Assembly: GCA_011525445.1 (NCBI GenBank)
Contig: WTGE01000204.1
Span: 1-18,073, forward strand
Reading direction: 5' to 3'
DNA length: 18,073 bases
Source: Synechococcus sp. CO36386bin_37
Lineage (GTDB): Bacteria; Cyanobacteriota; Cyanobacteriia; PCC-6307; Cyanobiaceae
Shown: in pieces, positions 8,702 to 16,899 of the stretch
How the letters are laid out: each line of letters begins with the position of its first letter
How positions within the stretch are numbered: the first letter of the stretch is position 1
The notes under the pieces: model-generated
Told to the model about the DNA's origin: nothing
What the model saw: only the letters and a program-made list of their open reading frames with translations
The model's database searches: none
Made by a program: the position numbers and the translations under genes

Positions 8702-9017
8702 GATTGAGACCACCGGTTAGTTCTTCCATACGCTCTTTCATGGTGCCGGTAGATCGTTCATAAGCCGCTTGCAGCGCAGCGAAGGTTGCAGCCTCCGTGG
8801 CCTCCTGGCCTTCACTGAGCAGAGAGGGATCGAGTCGAACTTTCAGCGGTTGCTGATTGCCCGATAACCAAACGCTGGCACGACCATCTTCACTACTTCC
8901 CTCGATCTCCATCGCATCGAGTTCTTCTTGTAATTTCTGAGCATCTTGCTGGATTTGCTGCGCTTTTCGGAACGCTTCAGTGAGCTGTCCAAAATTGGGG
9001 AGTCCAAACCCTGCCAT
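8676..9017 (-). CDS. YbaB/EbfC-family nucleoid-associated protein
   Basis: Small dimeric DNA-binding protein. The family was described as binding DNA with little sequence preference (YbaB) or at short palindromes (Borrelia EbfC), and to affect nucleoid shape. Seen: 113 residues, with an N-terminal helix rich in Gln/Lys/Glu ([25 protein letters not shown]), a central beta hairpin containing the VRLDPSLL element, and a second helix ([31 protein letters not shown]). Many cyanobacterial members start with [10 protein letters not shown] as here. The Gly/Asn/Leu-rich tail is typical. It follows murB by 24 bases and overlaps rsgA tail to tail. In other bacteria ybaB usually lies beside dnaX and recR; that neighbourhood is absent here. 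Confidence 0.93.
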   Translation of the reverse strand: MAGFGLPNFGQLTEAFRKAQQIQQDAQKLQEELDAMEIEGSSEDGRASVWLSGNQQPLKVRLDPSLLSEGQEATEAATFAALQAAYERSTGTMKERMEELTGGLNLNLPGMGG

Positions 9018-9041
9018 GACATTAAAGAAGTGATACGAAGG

Positions 9042-9980
9042 TTAGTCGGTCGTTTGGAAGCCCAAGCGTTTCACTTCTGGATGCAGGGTGATGCCATGGA
9101 CACGCTCTACATCACGTTGAACGAGGTCAATCAAACTGCGAATGTCGGCGGCTGTGGCGCCGCCAACATTCACGATGAAATTGGCATGCGTTTGGGAGAC
9201 TTCGGCTCCTCCGATCCGTCGTCCTTTCAGTCCTAACTTCTCGATGAGCTGCCCAGCTTTCTCGGGTTCTGGATTGCGAAACACACTTCCGCAGCTTGGC
9301 CATTGGTAGGGCTGAGTCGTGGTGCGGTGGCTGAGATTACCGCTGGTGGTTCGCATCAACTCTTTGGCATCATGCCCCGGTTCCAACTGAAAATCAGCTG
9401 CGATGACAAGTTGTTGGTTGTTTTGAAGAACACTGTGTCTGTAGCTGTAGGCCAGATCTGTCTTGTTCATCGACGTGGTGGTGATGAAGGCGTCAGTCGG
9501 GCATGTTTCGATGATGTCGACAGAGGTCAGGCAGTCGGCTGTTGAGCCACCTTGAGCTCCAGCGTTCATCACGGCAGCCCCACCGACTGTTCCAGGGATA
9601 CCAACAGCCCACTCGAGTCCACGCAATCCAAGTTTTGCGGCGCGTCTGGCGAGCGTCGGCAACGGTTCACCCGCCCAAGCCTTAACTTTCCCTGATTCCG
9701 CATTCAGTTGGCTCCCTTGGAGTCGCCGCATGCAAAGGGTGAGTCCCGGCAGCCCGGCATCAGCCACCAGCAGATTGGATCCGGCTCCGATCACTCGCGT
9801 CGTTAAACCCTCTTCCTGGGCCCACCTCATCAAAGAAACACATTGATCGGCATCGCACGGTTCTGCCAACCATTCCGCTGGGCCGCCCACACGCCATGTG
9901 GTGTAGTTCGCGAGCGAGACCTGTGGCTGAAGAATCCCTGATTCGAGAAGACGGTTCAGGCTGCTAATGCCGACGGACAT
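9042..9980 (-). CDS. murB: MurB, UDP-N-acetylenolpyruvoylglucosamine reductase
   Basis: NADPH- and FAD-dependent reductase that makes UDP-N-acetylmuramic acid, the second committed step of peptidoglycan synthesis. Seen: [16 protein letters not shown] and [13 protein letters not shown] (FAD binding), [32 protein letters not shown], the catalytic serine region [11 protein letters not shown], and the C-terminal HPEVKRLG carrying the catalytic glutamate. At 312 residues, with the shorter substrate-closing region, it fits type II MurB. ATG 9980 is supported by AAGGAG four bases upstream, inside the end of murC. The murC stop lies at 9956, so the two genes overlap by 25 bases in different frames, consistent with coupled translation. 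All key residues are present. Confidence 0.96.
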   Translation of the reverse strand: MSVGISSLNRLLESGILQPQVSLANYTTWRVGGPAEWLAEPCDADQCVSLMRWAQEEGLTTRVIGAGSNLLVADAGLPGLTLCMRRLQGSQLNAESGKVKAWAGEPLPTLARRAAKLGLRGLEWAVGIPGTVGGAAVMNAGAQGGSTADCLTSVDIIETCPTDAFITTTSMNKTDLAYSYRHSVLQNNQQLVIAADFQLEPGHDAKELMRTTSGNLSHRTTTQPYQWPSCGSVFRNPEPEKAGQLIEKLGLKGRRIGGAEVSQTHANFIVNVGGATAADIRSLIDLVQRDVERVHGITLHPEVKRLGFQTTD

Positions 9981-11404
9981 GACTCTCCTTCCAGACTTTC
10001 CTGGGACAGACGTTCCCAGAGACTGTTCACGTCACCGGCACCCATCGCAAGAATCAAATCATCGGGCTGACTTTGATCGATCACCAGATCCGTGAGTTCT
10101 TCAAGACTATCGGCGATAAAAACGGGTTGATGGGGATTAAGGCGTCGGATTTCATAGGCAAGACGTTCGTTGTCAACCCCTGGGATCGGACTTTCACCCG
10201 CGCCATAAATGGGTGCCAGAACAAGCGAGTCGGCAGACGTGAGTGCTTCAGCAAAGGCGTTGAGAAACTCCTTTGTTCTGCTGTAGCGGTGCGGCTGAAA
10301 GACTGCAAAAAGACGTTTAGGAGTTTTGGGAAGAGGGCTGCTCCCGCTTTTCACCATGAGCTGGGCCATGGTGAGAGTTGCCTTGACTTCGCTTGGGTGA
10401 TGGGCATAGTCATCAACGATCTGCCTGCCATACCAGTCACCTCGAAAATCAAAGCGCCTGCCCGGGGTCCGAAGTTCAGTTACGGCTTCGAGCAGAGCAG
10501 CCAATGGAATGCCCTCCATGCGGCAAGCCGCCAGAGCAGCCACCACATTGCTCAGATTGTGGAGACCTGGAAGAGGAACGGAGACCTGACCGACGCGTTT
10601 GCCCTGCTCGTAAAAGTCGATAACGGTGCGATCGCCCTCAAGCTGCACCGGGAGACCCGCATAGTCCACTGTTTTGGACTCACGAATTGACCAGTAGGCA
10701 TCCGCCCGGAAGTGATCCTTCAAGATGGGATCATCGCGGTTGATCAACAGGCGTTTGCACCCTCGACCGAAGGTCTGCATTGTGTTGATGAGATCATCGA
10801 GATTGCGGTAGTGGTCCGTATGGTCCAGTTCAAGGTTGGTGATGATGCCAAGGCTGGCTTTGAACTTGACCAGCGATCCATCGGATTCGTCTGCTTCCGC
10901 GATCAGAAGACGACCATTGCCTGCGTGACCATTGCTTCCGTAGCAGGGAACAACCCCACCGATAACGGCAGTGGGATCTTCTCCAAGTGAGGCTAAAAGT
11001 GTTGTGAGAACAGTGCTTGTTGTGGTTTTTCCATGACTGCCAGCAACCGCAACGGCTGGCTGGTGTTCGATCAACCAGGCCAAAAGGTCGGAACGATGCC
11101 AGATGGTTAGGCCTAGTTTTCGTGCCCGATTCAGCTCAGGATTGCTCTCAGGAATGGCTGTACTGACCACTACCAAGGGAGAAGGGATGCCGCGTGACGC
11201 AAGCTCAGAAAAATTATTAGCGTCCTGTGTTTCGAACAGGAAGAGGGCTTTGCTCTTCAGCGACTGCATGGCACCCGTTAATTTGCGGTCTGAACCGCTG
11301 ATTGAGTGGCCTCGATCTGCCGCGATCTGAGCCAGGGCAGACATCCCGATTCCACCAACCCCAATAAAATGAAGGTGCTTCTTGGGTTGAAGTGGAGCAG
11401 CCAA
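9956..11404 (-). CDS. murC: MurC, UDP-N-acetylmuramate--L-alanine ligase
   Basis: ATP-dependent ligase that adds the first amino acid to the peptidoglycan stem peptide in the cytoplasm. Seen: N-terminal [13 protein letters not shown] (Rossmann, UDP-MurNAc binding), GSDRK, ATP-binding [28 protein letters not shown], and the C-terminal [14 protein letters not shown] and [12 protein letters not shown]. 482 residues is normal. The start codon is a TTG: upstream of 11404 the frame meets TAG at 11423-11425 with no ATG or GTG between, and the next internal Met falls inside the nucleotide-binding motif. First gene of murC-murB-ybaB, reading away from gap2 across a 167-base gap. Function is certain; the start is well constrained but non-canonical. 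Confidence 0.96.
   Translation of the reverse strand: MAAPLQPKKHLHFIGVGGIGMSALAQIAADRGHSISGSDRKLTGAMQSLKSKALFLFETQDANNFSELASRGIPSPLVVVSTAIPESNPELNRARKLGLTIWHRSDLLAWLIEHQPAVAVAGSHGKTTTSTVLTTLLASLGEDPTAVIGGVVPCYGSNGHAGNGRLLIAEADESDGSLVKFKASLGIITNLELDHTDHYRNLDDLINTMQTFGRGCKRLLINRDDPILKDHFRADAYWSIRESKTVDYAGLPVQLEGDRTVIDFYEQGKRVGQVSVPLPGLHNLSNVVAALAACRMEGIPLAALLEAVTELRTPGRRFDFRGDWYGRQIVDDYAHHPSEVKATLTMAQLMVKSGSSPLPKTPKRLFAVFQPHRYSRTKEFLNAFAEALTSADSLVLAPIYGAGESPIPGVDNERLAYEIRRLNPHQPVFIADSLEELTDLVIDQSQPDDLILAMGAGDVNSLWERLSQESLEGESCPSALAA
9985..9990 (-). promoter_or_regulatory. Shine-Dalgarno site of murB
   Basis: AAGGAG on the minus strand, four bases before ATG 9980 and inside the last codons of murC. 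It supports the overlapping murB start. Most genes in this window lack such a motif, so this site and the pilT one stand out, and both serve internal genes of operons. Confidence 0.7.
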
Positions 11405-11449
11405 GAGAAGTCGTCGTGGGCGCTAACGATAAGCCAGGTTTTCCTTCTG

Positions 11450-11471
11450 AACCACCCGTTTCCGGTGGGTT
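11450..11471. promoter_or_regulatory. Imperfect dyad in the murC/gap2 divergent region
   Basis: Arms AACCACCCG and CGGTGGGTT around a TTTC centre pair at seven of nine positions, with a two-base internal mismatch. It lies about 46 bases upstream of murC and about 100 upstream of gap2. It could be a repressor or activator operator, or simply a leader hairpin. No regulator can be named from the sequence. Confidence 0.35.
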
Positions 11472-11520
11472 GAGGTCGGATTTTCGGCTGTTTCAGAAAA
11501 TAAAATCCCTATAAAGTCTG

Positions 11521-11526
11521 TATGAT
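11521..11526 (+). promoter_or_regulatory. Candidate -10 box of the gap2 promoter
   Basis: TATGAT matches the sigma-70 -10 consensus at five of six positions and lies 45 bases before ATG 11572. No convincing -35 hexamer is found 16-18 bases upstream, so this would be an activator-dependent type of promoter. A second candidate, TATAAA at 11510-11515, overlaps the same region. Prediction only. Confidence 0.4.
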
Positions 11527-11546
11527 CGGCGGCCAAAACACCCTAC

Positions 11547-11567
11547 GCGGTAAAACCGCTTATTTTT
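11547..11567 (+). other. Hairpin plus T-rich run in the gap2 leader
   Basis: GCGGT and ACCGC form a perfect 5-base-pair stem around AAA, followed directly by TTATTTTT. This resembles a small intrinsic terminator, but it ends only four bases before the gap2 start codon. It may act as an attenuator, may stabilise the mRNA 5' end, or may end antisense or leaky upstream transcription. The stem is short, so termination would be weak. Confidence 0.45.
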
Positions 11568-11571
11568 CGCC

Positions 11572-12597
11572 ATGACCCTGCGCGTTGCGATCAATGGATT
11601 CGGCCGGATCGGTCGTAATGTGCTGCGGGGTTGGATCAGTCGAGGAACGGATACTGGTCTCGAGATTGTGGGGATGAACTCCACTTCGGATCCCAGAACA
11701 AGTGCACACCTGCTGACATACGACTCCATTCTTGGTCGCTTGGATCCATCCGTGGATATCAAAACCACTGATGACTCCATGTTCATCAATGGCAAGGAAA
11801 TCAAATTTTTTGCTGATCGCAACCCCCTCAATTGCCCATGGAAGGATTGGGGTGTTGATCTTGTCATCGAATCGACAGGTGTGTTCAACACTGACGAAAA
11901 AGCCAGCATGCACATCAAGGCTGGTGCCAAGAAGGTCATCTTGACGGCTCCTGGCAAGGGTGACGGCGTTGGAACTTTTGTTGTTGGGGTCAATGATGAT
12001 CAGTACCGCCACGAGGACTGGGACATCCTGAGCAACGCCAGTTGCACTACCAACTGCCTGGCTCCAATCGTCAAGGTTCTCGATCAGAACTTTGGGATGG
12101 AATGGGGTTTGATGACCACCATTCACAGTTACACCGGTGACCAGAGAATTCTGGACAACAGCCATCGAGATCTGCGTCGTGCGCGTGCGGCAGCGCTCAA
12201 CATGGTCCCAACAACAACCGGAGCTGCCAAAGCCGTTGCCTTGGTCTATCCCGAAGTGAAGGGGAAACTCACCGGTTTCGCCATGCGAGTCCCTACCCCC
12301 AACGTGTCTGCTGTTGATCTCACCTTCGGAACTTCCAAGGCCCCAACTGTTGACGACATCAAGGCTGTGATGAAGAGCGCATCTGAAAACGGAATGAAGG
12401 GAATCATCAAGTACAGCGATCTTCCTCTGGTTTCTACTGATTACGCCGGTACCAACGAATCCACCATCTTTGATGCCGATCTCACCTACGCCATGGGTGA
12501 CAAGGCAGTCAAGATCCTTGCTTGGTATGACAATGAGTGGGGTTACAGCCAGCGTGTTGTTGATCTGGCAGAAGTTGTTGCCAAGGGTTGGAAGTAA
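11572..12597 (+). CDS. gap2: Gap2, photosynthetic-type glyceraldehyde-3-phosphate dehydrogenase
   Basis: Interconverts 1,3-bisphosphoglycerate and glyceraldehyde-3-phosphate. In cyanobacteria the Gap2 isoform uses NADPH or NADH and serves the Calvin cycle and gluconeogenesis, while Gap1 is glycolytic. Seen: [13 protein letters not shown] nucleotide-binding start, the catalytic cysteine in [12 protein letters not shown], the catalytic histidine in [10 protein letters not shown], the phosphate-site [20 protein letters not shown], and the C-terminal [11 protein letters not shown]. 341 residues. The [15 protein letters not shown] segment after the second beta strand fits the dual-cofactor Gap2/GapA-B class rather than the strictly NAD class, which is a family-level inference. 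The gene is a single transcription unit with its own leader (candidate -10 and hairpin) and a terminator 26 bases after the stop. Confidence 0.97.
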   Translation: MTLRVAINGFGRIGRNVLRGWISRGTDTGLEIVGMNSTSDPRTSAHLLTYDSILGRLDPSVDIKTTDDSMFINGKEIKFFADRNPLNCPWKDWGVDLVIESTGVFNTDEKASMHIKAGAKKVILTAPGKGDGVGTFVVGVNDDQYRHEDWDILSNASCTTNCLAPIVKVLDQNFGMEWGLMTTIHSYTGDQRILDNSHRDLRRARAAALNMVPTTTGAAKAVALVYPEVKGKLTGFAMRVPTPNVSAVDLTFGTSKAPTVDDIKAVMKSASENGMKGIIKYSDLPLVSTDYAGTNESTIFDADLTYAMGDKAVKILAWYDNEWGYSQRVVDLAEVVAKGWK

Positions 12598-12623
12598 TTC
12601 TCAATCCTCAGAGCTCGAAATGA

Positions 12624-12655
12624 GCCCTTCTCTCTGAACTGAGGAGGGCATTTTC
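12624..12655 (+). terminator. Rho-independent terminator after gap2
   Basis: GCCCTTCTC (12624-12632) pairs with GAGGAGGGC (12641-12649) as a 9-base-pair stem with one G-U pair and an 8-base loop, followed by ATTTTC. It begins 26 bases after the gap2 stop. Read on the other strand the stem is followed by TCATTTC, so it might also stop thiL transcription weakly. Confidence 0.8.
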
Positions 12656-12708
12656 AGGTATGTTTTTGCATCCAACTCTTCCCCTCGCCTTAGGGTGATG
12701 GTTTGAGT

Positions 12709-13689
12709 TCAGTGATAATGCGAAAAGCCCTCCTCTCGAAGAGGTGATCCACTGTCGTCCCAGACGATGGATCCCCTATCGGCTGTGATCACACCGAAGC
12801 AACGGCTTCCTGGTTGATTCTGGCTCCAGATTTCCGCCCATTCAGGAGGAAGGCTCAACACCAATTCAAAGTCTTCACCGCCCGCGAGGCACCAGCGATC
12901 CCATGGTTTTTCGTGGGGCCATGAATCGGCACGCGGGAGGGCTTTGCGAGACAGTTCCGCTCCACAACCACTGCTTCGGCATAGACTTTTTACGGCAGCA
13001 AGTAAGCCATCACTGCTATCGGTTCCACCTGCTCGCCAAGCAAGCTGCTCGGGTTTGCAAGCAACCAACGTTTCCAAGGCATCAAACCTTGGTTGGGGCC
13101 TTTGATGGCAGCGAATCGCTTGCTCTTTCAGCTCTTCTGGGAGGGAGTGTGCCGAGGGCAGAATGGTTCCCTTCAGGAGGGCCAGACCCAGTCGGCTAAG
13201 CCCATGGGCACCGCTAGTCATCAGCCGGTCTCCAGGACGCGCCTGTGAGCGATGGAGATGGAGTGGGCCAAGTCGGGCAAAGGCACTAATGGAAACGATC
13301 CTTTGGCTGCCATCGCTGCAGTCTCCACCCAGCAATGTGCCTCCAAAACACTTGAGTGCTGCGCTGATGCCTTCATAAACCTCTTCAACCCACAACCATG
13401 ACGTGTGGCCTGGAGCCACAAGGCCCACGGTGATGCCTTCCACCATTTCGGAGCCACTGGCGGCTAGGTCAGACAGATTGGCCACCACAGCACGCCAACC
13501 AACGTCCGCAGCTGCGGTCGTGGCATCACTGAAGTGCACATTTTCAACCATCACGTCGGTGTTCACCAGAAGTGATCTGGAATCAGGCTTCAGCAAGGCT
13601 GTGTCGTCGTTTAGCTGGCCAGGAGGCGCAAAGCGGGACAAACGATCCAGCAGCTGCGCTTCTCCGAGTTCGGCCAGCGTGATGGTCAC
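12709..13689 (-). CDS. thiL: ThiL, thiamine-monophosphate kinase
   Basis: Phosphorylates thiamine monophosphate to the active cofactor thiamine diphosphate. Seen: GQLNDDTALL near the N terminus, the metal- and nucleotide-binding NTDVMVENVHF, NLSDLAASG, LGGDCSDG, the RPGDRLMTSGAHGLSRLGLALL helix, GTDSSDGLLAAV, and GGEDFELVLSLP. Length 326 residues is typical. The start codon is GTG at 13689, seven bases after the stop of the cyclophilin gene; no ATG lies nearby in frame. The cyclophilin-thiL pairing is probably an operon of convenience. The 3' end faces gap2, separated by the terminator. Confidence 0.95.
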   Translation of the reverse strand: MTITLAELGEAQLLDRLSRFAPPGQLNDDTALLKPDSRSLLVNTDVMVENVHFSDATTAAADVGWRAVVANLSDLAASGSEMVEGITVGLVAPGHTSWLWVEEVYEGISAALKCFGGTLLGGDCSDGSQRIVSISAFARLGPLHLHRSQARPGDRLMTSGAHGLSRLGLALLKGTILPSAHSLPEELKEQAIRCHQRPQPRFDALETLVACKPEQLAWRAGGTDSSDGLLAAVKSLCRSSGCGAELSRKALPRADSWPHEKPWDRWCLAGGEDFELVLSLPPEWAEIWSQNQPGSRCFGVITADRGSIVWDDSGSPLREEGFSHYH

Positions 13690-13696
13690 CGCCCGA

Positions 13697-14770
13697 TCAA
13701 GCGTGATCTTGAAGGCGATCGGCGCCTTCGATCACCTTGATGCTCTTGATTCCATCGTCAACACCCAGCTCTTCAAGAACATCAAACCCATCCACCACGT
13801 AGCCAAACGCTGCGTTGCGTCCGTCCACAAGGTTCAGGCCCGCAGGGGTGAGCTCTGCTTCATAAAGAAACAGAAAGAATTGAGACGATCCATCGTCGAG
13901 TGCTTGGTCTGAATGTGCCCAACCAAGCGTCCCAAGAGTGGAAAATGGAAGGACCGCGGCTGCTTTGTAGAGCCCAACGTCTTCAAAGGTTTCGTTGTAC
14001 AGGGTTTCTGGTTCTCCTGGTACACGAATTTCAAGGGGAACGTGTCGTTCTTCTTTGGTGACTGGGTCGACATAACCGATGTCGGGACCCTTTGGGTCTC
14101 CGGTTTGAAGAATGTAGAAATCTTCAGCACGGTTAAAGGGCAGGCCGTCATAAAAACCCTTGAGGCAGAGATCGATGAAGGCGCCGGCTGTTAATGGGGC
14201 GTTGTAGCCATCAACAACTGCGGTCAGATTGCCTTGCGTTGTCTCGATGACAACCGTTGCCCGTCCCGCCAGCCGAGGCAGCGAATCAAATTCGGACGGG
14301 ATGTCGGGAAGGCGATCGTCGATCAGCAGTGTTTCGAGATCCCCTACTCGACTCAATGTTTCACGACGCATTTGTATGAAACCTGCTTTGTCTTTGGCGG
14401 CCGTCTCCCCTTCAAGTTTCAGCAGGTCTGTGCGGACTTCGTCGAGGAGGAGTTCAGCGGTGCTGCGCTGTTCCTCAGGAACCGCATCGATGATGGTCTT
14501 GCTGCGTGTTGCCACCAGCTTCTGACTGCGGCTCACAGTGCGTTCCAAGGCACCCCAGCGCTTGGCGCGCAGGTCGGTGCTTGTGGATTCGAGGCGATGC
14601 TGCAGCTCGCGTAGATCCTGTTGATTCATGGGCAACGAATCCCGAAGAATTGCTGCAGGATCCTGTACGGCATTGCCCTGAGGCAGGTCTGCCCATACCG
14701 GTTTGGCGAGACAAAGGCCAAAGGCTGCGAGCCAGGCGAGAAGCAGAGCGGTCAAACGGCGGTTAGCCAA
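13697..14770 (-). CDS. CYP38/TLP40-like lumenal cyclophilin (peptidyl-prolyl isomerase family)
   Basis: Seen: a signal peptide (basic MANRRLT, hydrophobic core, AKPVWA with cleavage likely after residue 27), then [19 protein letters not shown] and a helical region to about residue 150, then a cyclophilin domain (about 172-350: [48 protein letters not shown]). This architecture matches plant CYP38/TLP40, and from memory Synechocystis Sll0408, tied to photosystem II assembly and repair in the thylakoid lumen. Several usual active-site residues differ: relative to human CypA the FMxQ element reads YILQ and the C-terminal histidine of the active site appears as Asn, so isomerase activity may be low. 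The start is TTG 14770, since the frame meets a stop just upstream with no ATG or GTG. It shares a short divergent region with efp and precedes thiL. Confidence 0.88.
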   Translation of the reverse strand: MANRRLTALLLAWLAAFGLCLAKPVWADLPQGNAVQDPAAILRDSLPMNQQDLRELQHRLESTSTDLRAKRWGALERTVSRSQKLVATRSKTIIDAVPEEQRSTAELLLDEVRTDLLKLEGETAAKDKAGFIQMRRETLSRVGDLETLLIDDRLPDIPSEFDSLPRLAGRATVVIETTQGNLTAVVDGYNAPLTAGAFIDLCLKGFYDGLPFNRAEDFYILQTGDPKGPDIGYVDPVTKEERHVPLEIRVPGEPETLYNETFEDVGLYKAAAVLPFSTLGTLGWAHSDQALDDGSSQFFLFLYEAELTPAGLNLVDGRNAAFGYVVDGFDVLEELGVDDGIKSIKVIEGADRLQDHA

Positions 14771-14785
14771 GGAGAACCCTAGGTG

Positions 14786-14814
14786 CTGTCAGGACTTTGG
14801 CACAGCCGTATGAT
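14786..14814 (+). promoter_or_regulatory. Candidate sigma-70 promoter of efp-accB
   Basis: CTGTCA (14786-14791, four of six matches to TTGACA) and TATGAT (14809-14814, five of six) are separated by 17 bases, the ideal spacing. Transcription would start near 14821, leaving a leader of about 15 bases before ATG 14836. The same TATGAT hexamer appears in front of gap2. Confidence 0.5.
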
Positions 14815-14835
14815 CCCATGAACCGTTTAGCGGTC

Positions 14836-15399
14836 ATGATTTCCAGCAACGACTTTCGCACCGGCACCACAATTGAGCTGGACGGTGCTGTTTGGCGCGT
14901 CGTTGAGTTTCTGCATGTCAAGCCTGGAAAAGGTTCTGCGTTTGTTCGCACCAAGCTCAAATCCGTGCAAAGCGGCAGTGTGGTGGAGAAAACCTTCCGA
15001 GCTGGCGAGATGCTCCCCCAAGCTCTGCTTGAGAAGTCGACTCTTCAGCACACCTACATGGACGGTGAGGACTTCGTCTTCATGGACATGTCCTCCTATG
15101 AAGAAACTCGGCTGACGGCCAAACAAATCGGTGAGAGTCGCAAGTACCTCAAGGAAGGGATGGAGGTGAATGTTGTGACCTGGAATGAAAAGCCGCTTGA
15201 AGTGGAGTTGCCTAATTCGGTTGTCTTGGAGATTGCTCAGACCGATCCCGGCGTGAAAGGCGACACAGCAACGGGTGGGACCAAACCGGCCATATTGGAG
15301 ACAGGTGCTCAGGTCATGGTTCCGTTGTTTTTATCCATTGGAGAGAAAATTAAGGTTGATACTCGCAATGACACCTACCTAGGTCGGGAGAACGGTTAA
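14836..15399 (+). CDS. efp: Elongation factor P
   Basis: Binds the ribosome between the P and E sites and rescues stalling at proline runs. Seen from ATG 14836: 187 residues, the standard EF-P length, starting [20 protein letters not shown]-like domain I with the tip loop [15 protein letters not shown] carrying Lys32 at the usual modification position; two OB domains with [16 protein letters not shown] and the C-terminal [36 protein letters not shown] signature. The frame opens 13 codons upstream at 14797, but those residues precede the universally conserved start and the proposed promoter overlaps them, so 14836 is preferred. accB follows after two bases, an arrangement also common in other cyanobacteria from memory. 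Confidence 0.97.
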   Translation: MISSNDFRTGTTIELDGAVWRVVEFLHVKPGKGSAFVRTKLKSVQSGSVVEKTFRAGEMLPQALLEKSTLQHTYMDGEDFVFMDMSSYEETRLTAKQIGESRKYLKEGMEVNVVTWNEKPLEVELPNSVVLEIAQTDPGVKGDTATGGTKPAILETGAQVMVPLFLSIGEKIKVDTRNDTYLGRENG

Positions 15400-15401
15400 T
15401 C

Positions 15402-15881
15402 ATGCAGCTTGACCAAGATCAACTCCATCGCCTGCTTGAAGCACTCGTTGAGACTGATATTCAGGAATTTCGATTGGAGGGAGATGATTTCCGCCTTGAA
15501 GTCCGGCGTAATCTCCCCGCTGCACCGGGGGCTCCTGCCGTGATGCAGGTGGCTGCTGCGCCTGTGGCTCCCCCTGTTGAACAACCTGTTGTTGATTCCA
15601 TCGCAGGCACGCCACCAACGGCTGCTGGATCCCGCTCTGATCTGTTGGAAGTCACAGCTCCCATGGTTGGCACTTTTTATCGGGCTCCGGCTCCGGGTGA
15701 ACCTGCATTCGTTGAAATCGGCACTCGAATTGGTGTTGGCCAAACCATCTGTATTCTCGAGGCCATGAAGCTGATGAATGAGCTCGAGTCAGAAATGGCT
15801 GGAGAGGTGGTCGAGATCCTTGTTGAAAACGGCACTCCTGTTGAGTTTGGGCAAGTCCTAATGCGTGTTAAGCCGGGTTGA
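15402..15881 (+). CDS. accB: AccB, biotin carboxyl carrier protein of acetyl-CoA carboxylase
   Basis: Carries the biotin arm between biotin carboxylase and carboxyltransferase in the first step of fatty acid synthesis. Seen in 159 residues: an N-terminal domain (about 1-38), an Ala/Pro/Val-rich flexible linker (about 39-77), then the biotinyl domain with VTAPMVGTFYRAPAPG and the biotinylation motif EAMKLMNE, Lys123 being the attachment residue, ending in VEFGQVLMRVKPG. The thumb-containing APMVGTFY form is the AccB type. ATG 15402 lies two bases after the efp stop, with a weak GGGAG 11 bases upstream. The stop overlaps convergent pdxA by 14 bases. accC is not in the window. Confidence 0.97.
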   Translation: MQLDQDQLHRLLEALVETDIQEFRLEGDDFRLEVRRNLPAAPGAPAVMQVAAAPVAPPVEQPVVDSIAGTPPTAAGSRSDLLEVTAPMVGTFYRAPAPGEPAFVEIGTRIGVGQTICILEAMKLMNELESEMAGEVVEILVENGTPVEFGQVLMRVKPG

Positions 15882-16899
15882 GGTCTTGGGCGGCTTGAAT
15901 CGCAGCAACCATGCTGGTTGATCTTGCAACACCTTGACCTGCGATATCAAAGCCCGTGCCGTGGTCAGGCGAGGTGCGTAAAAAAGACAATCCAAGTGTG
16001 GCGTTGACGGCTTCATCAAAGGCCATCAATTTCATTGGGATGAGTCCCTGATCGTGATACAACGCCAGAACTCCATCAGGTGCTTGAGGATGCTTCCCCA
16101 GCTGCCAGGCTTTGGCAGCATTGAGCCAACAGGTATCAGGAGGCAGGGGTCCGCTCAGATTGATGTGAGGGTGGTTGTGTTGCCACAGCTGGAGAGCGGG
16201 GATCAGCCAGTTTTGTTCTTCACGGCCAAGTAGGCCTTGCTCACCGGCATGGGGGTTAAGTCCAGCCACAACCAGTTGAGGGTTTGAAGTGAATCTCAGA
16301 CAGAAATTGGACAAAACATCGAGTTTGTGGAGAACGAGTTCTGCAGATAAAGCTGACGAAACTTTTTCGAGTGGAATATGGGTCGTGGCCAGCAGCGTGT
16401 TGAGCCTCCAGCTGTGGTTTGGTGCGACCGCTGTAAACAACATCGAGACATCTCTGGCACGGTCGAGTTCCGCCAGACGTTCTGTTTGACCCGGGTAATC
16501 GTGACCTGCCGCATGCCACAAATGTTTGGCGATTGGGGCGGTCACGAGAGCCCATCTGGAATTGTTGTGCACGTGGGAGACGGCATGGCTGAGCCAGCGG
16601 AAACTGGCGGCACCACTTTCAAGATTCGGAGTTCCAGGTTCGATGGGGACATCGATCGGTAGATCGTCGATGTCTAAATCGCAGGGATCAATCAGCGCCG
16701 TGCAGTTCTGGTTTTTCAATCTTGCGTAGGTTCGTTCCAGAGTCCGTCGACAGCCAACTAAGAGTGGATTGAGCCCACGCGGAAGTCGTGGATCCGCGAG
16801 TGCTTTCAACGTCACTTCCATTCCGATTCCAGCCGGATCCCCGAGTGCAATCACGAGGCGGTCGTTAGCGTCAGAACTCGGTAGGAAATCGGACAACAT
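15868..16899 (-). CDS. pdxA: PdxA, 4-hydroxythreonine-4-phosphate dehydrogenase
   Basis: NAD-dependent oxidation of 4-phosphohydroxy-L-threonine in the DXP-dependent pyridoxal phosphate pathway; acts as a metal-dependent dimer. Seen in 343 residues: GDPAGIGMEVTLKAL at the N terminus, the three metal-binding histidine motifs TTHIPL, GLNPHAGE and YHDQGLIP, and the C-terminal VNATLGLSFLRTSPDHGTGFDIAG. Odd: the substrate-binding GHTE motif of E. coli PdxA reads GQTE here; this may be a lineage variant. ATG 16899 shares the tetranucleotide CATG with the start of the divergent small gene at 16898, so each gene's promoter must lie inside the other. The 3' end overlaps accB. Assignment is secure. Confidence 0.95.
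   Translation of the reverse strand: MLSDFLPSSDANDRLVIALGDPAGIGMEVTLKALADPRLPRGLNPLLVGCRRTLERTYARLKNQNCTALIDPCDLDIDDLPIDVPIEPGTPNLESGAASFRWLSHAVSHVHNNSRWALVTAPIAKHLWHAAGHDYPGQTERLAELDRARDVSMLFTAVAPNHSWRLNTLLATTHIPLEKVSSALSAELVLHKLDVLSNFCLRFTSNPQLVVAGLNPHAGEQGLLGREEQNWLIPALQLWQHNHPHINLSGPLPPDTCWLNAAKAWQLGKHPQAPDGVLALYHDQGLIPMKLMAFDEAVNATLGLSFLRTSPDHGTGFDIAGQGVARSTSMVAAIQAAQDLNPA

Noticed and set aside
10073..10690. 205-codon plus-strand frame inside murC
   Set aside because: Antisense to conserved murC motifs with no family resemblance; treated as a shadow frame.
11560..12165. Long minus-strand open frames inside gap2 (201 and 166 codons)
   Set aside because: They are shadows of the strong codon bias of gap2; no recognisable motif, no start signal, and gap2 is certain.
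14690..14770. Lipoprotein signal in the cyclophilin
   Set aside because: The FGLC segment does not fit a lipobox (Leu before Cys rather than Gly/Ala/Ser), and an AKPVWA signal peptidase I site is clear.
16769..16897. Longer form of the small gene starting at 16769
   Set aside because: That part is antisense to the pdxA N-terminal Rossmann motif and shows no protein-like pattern; the membrane segment begins right after ATG 16898.
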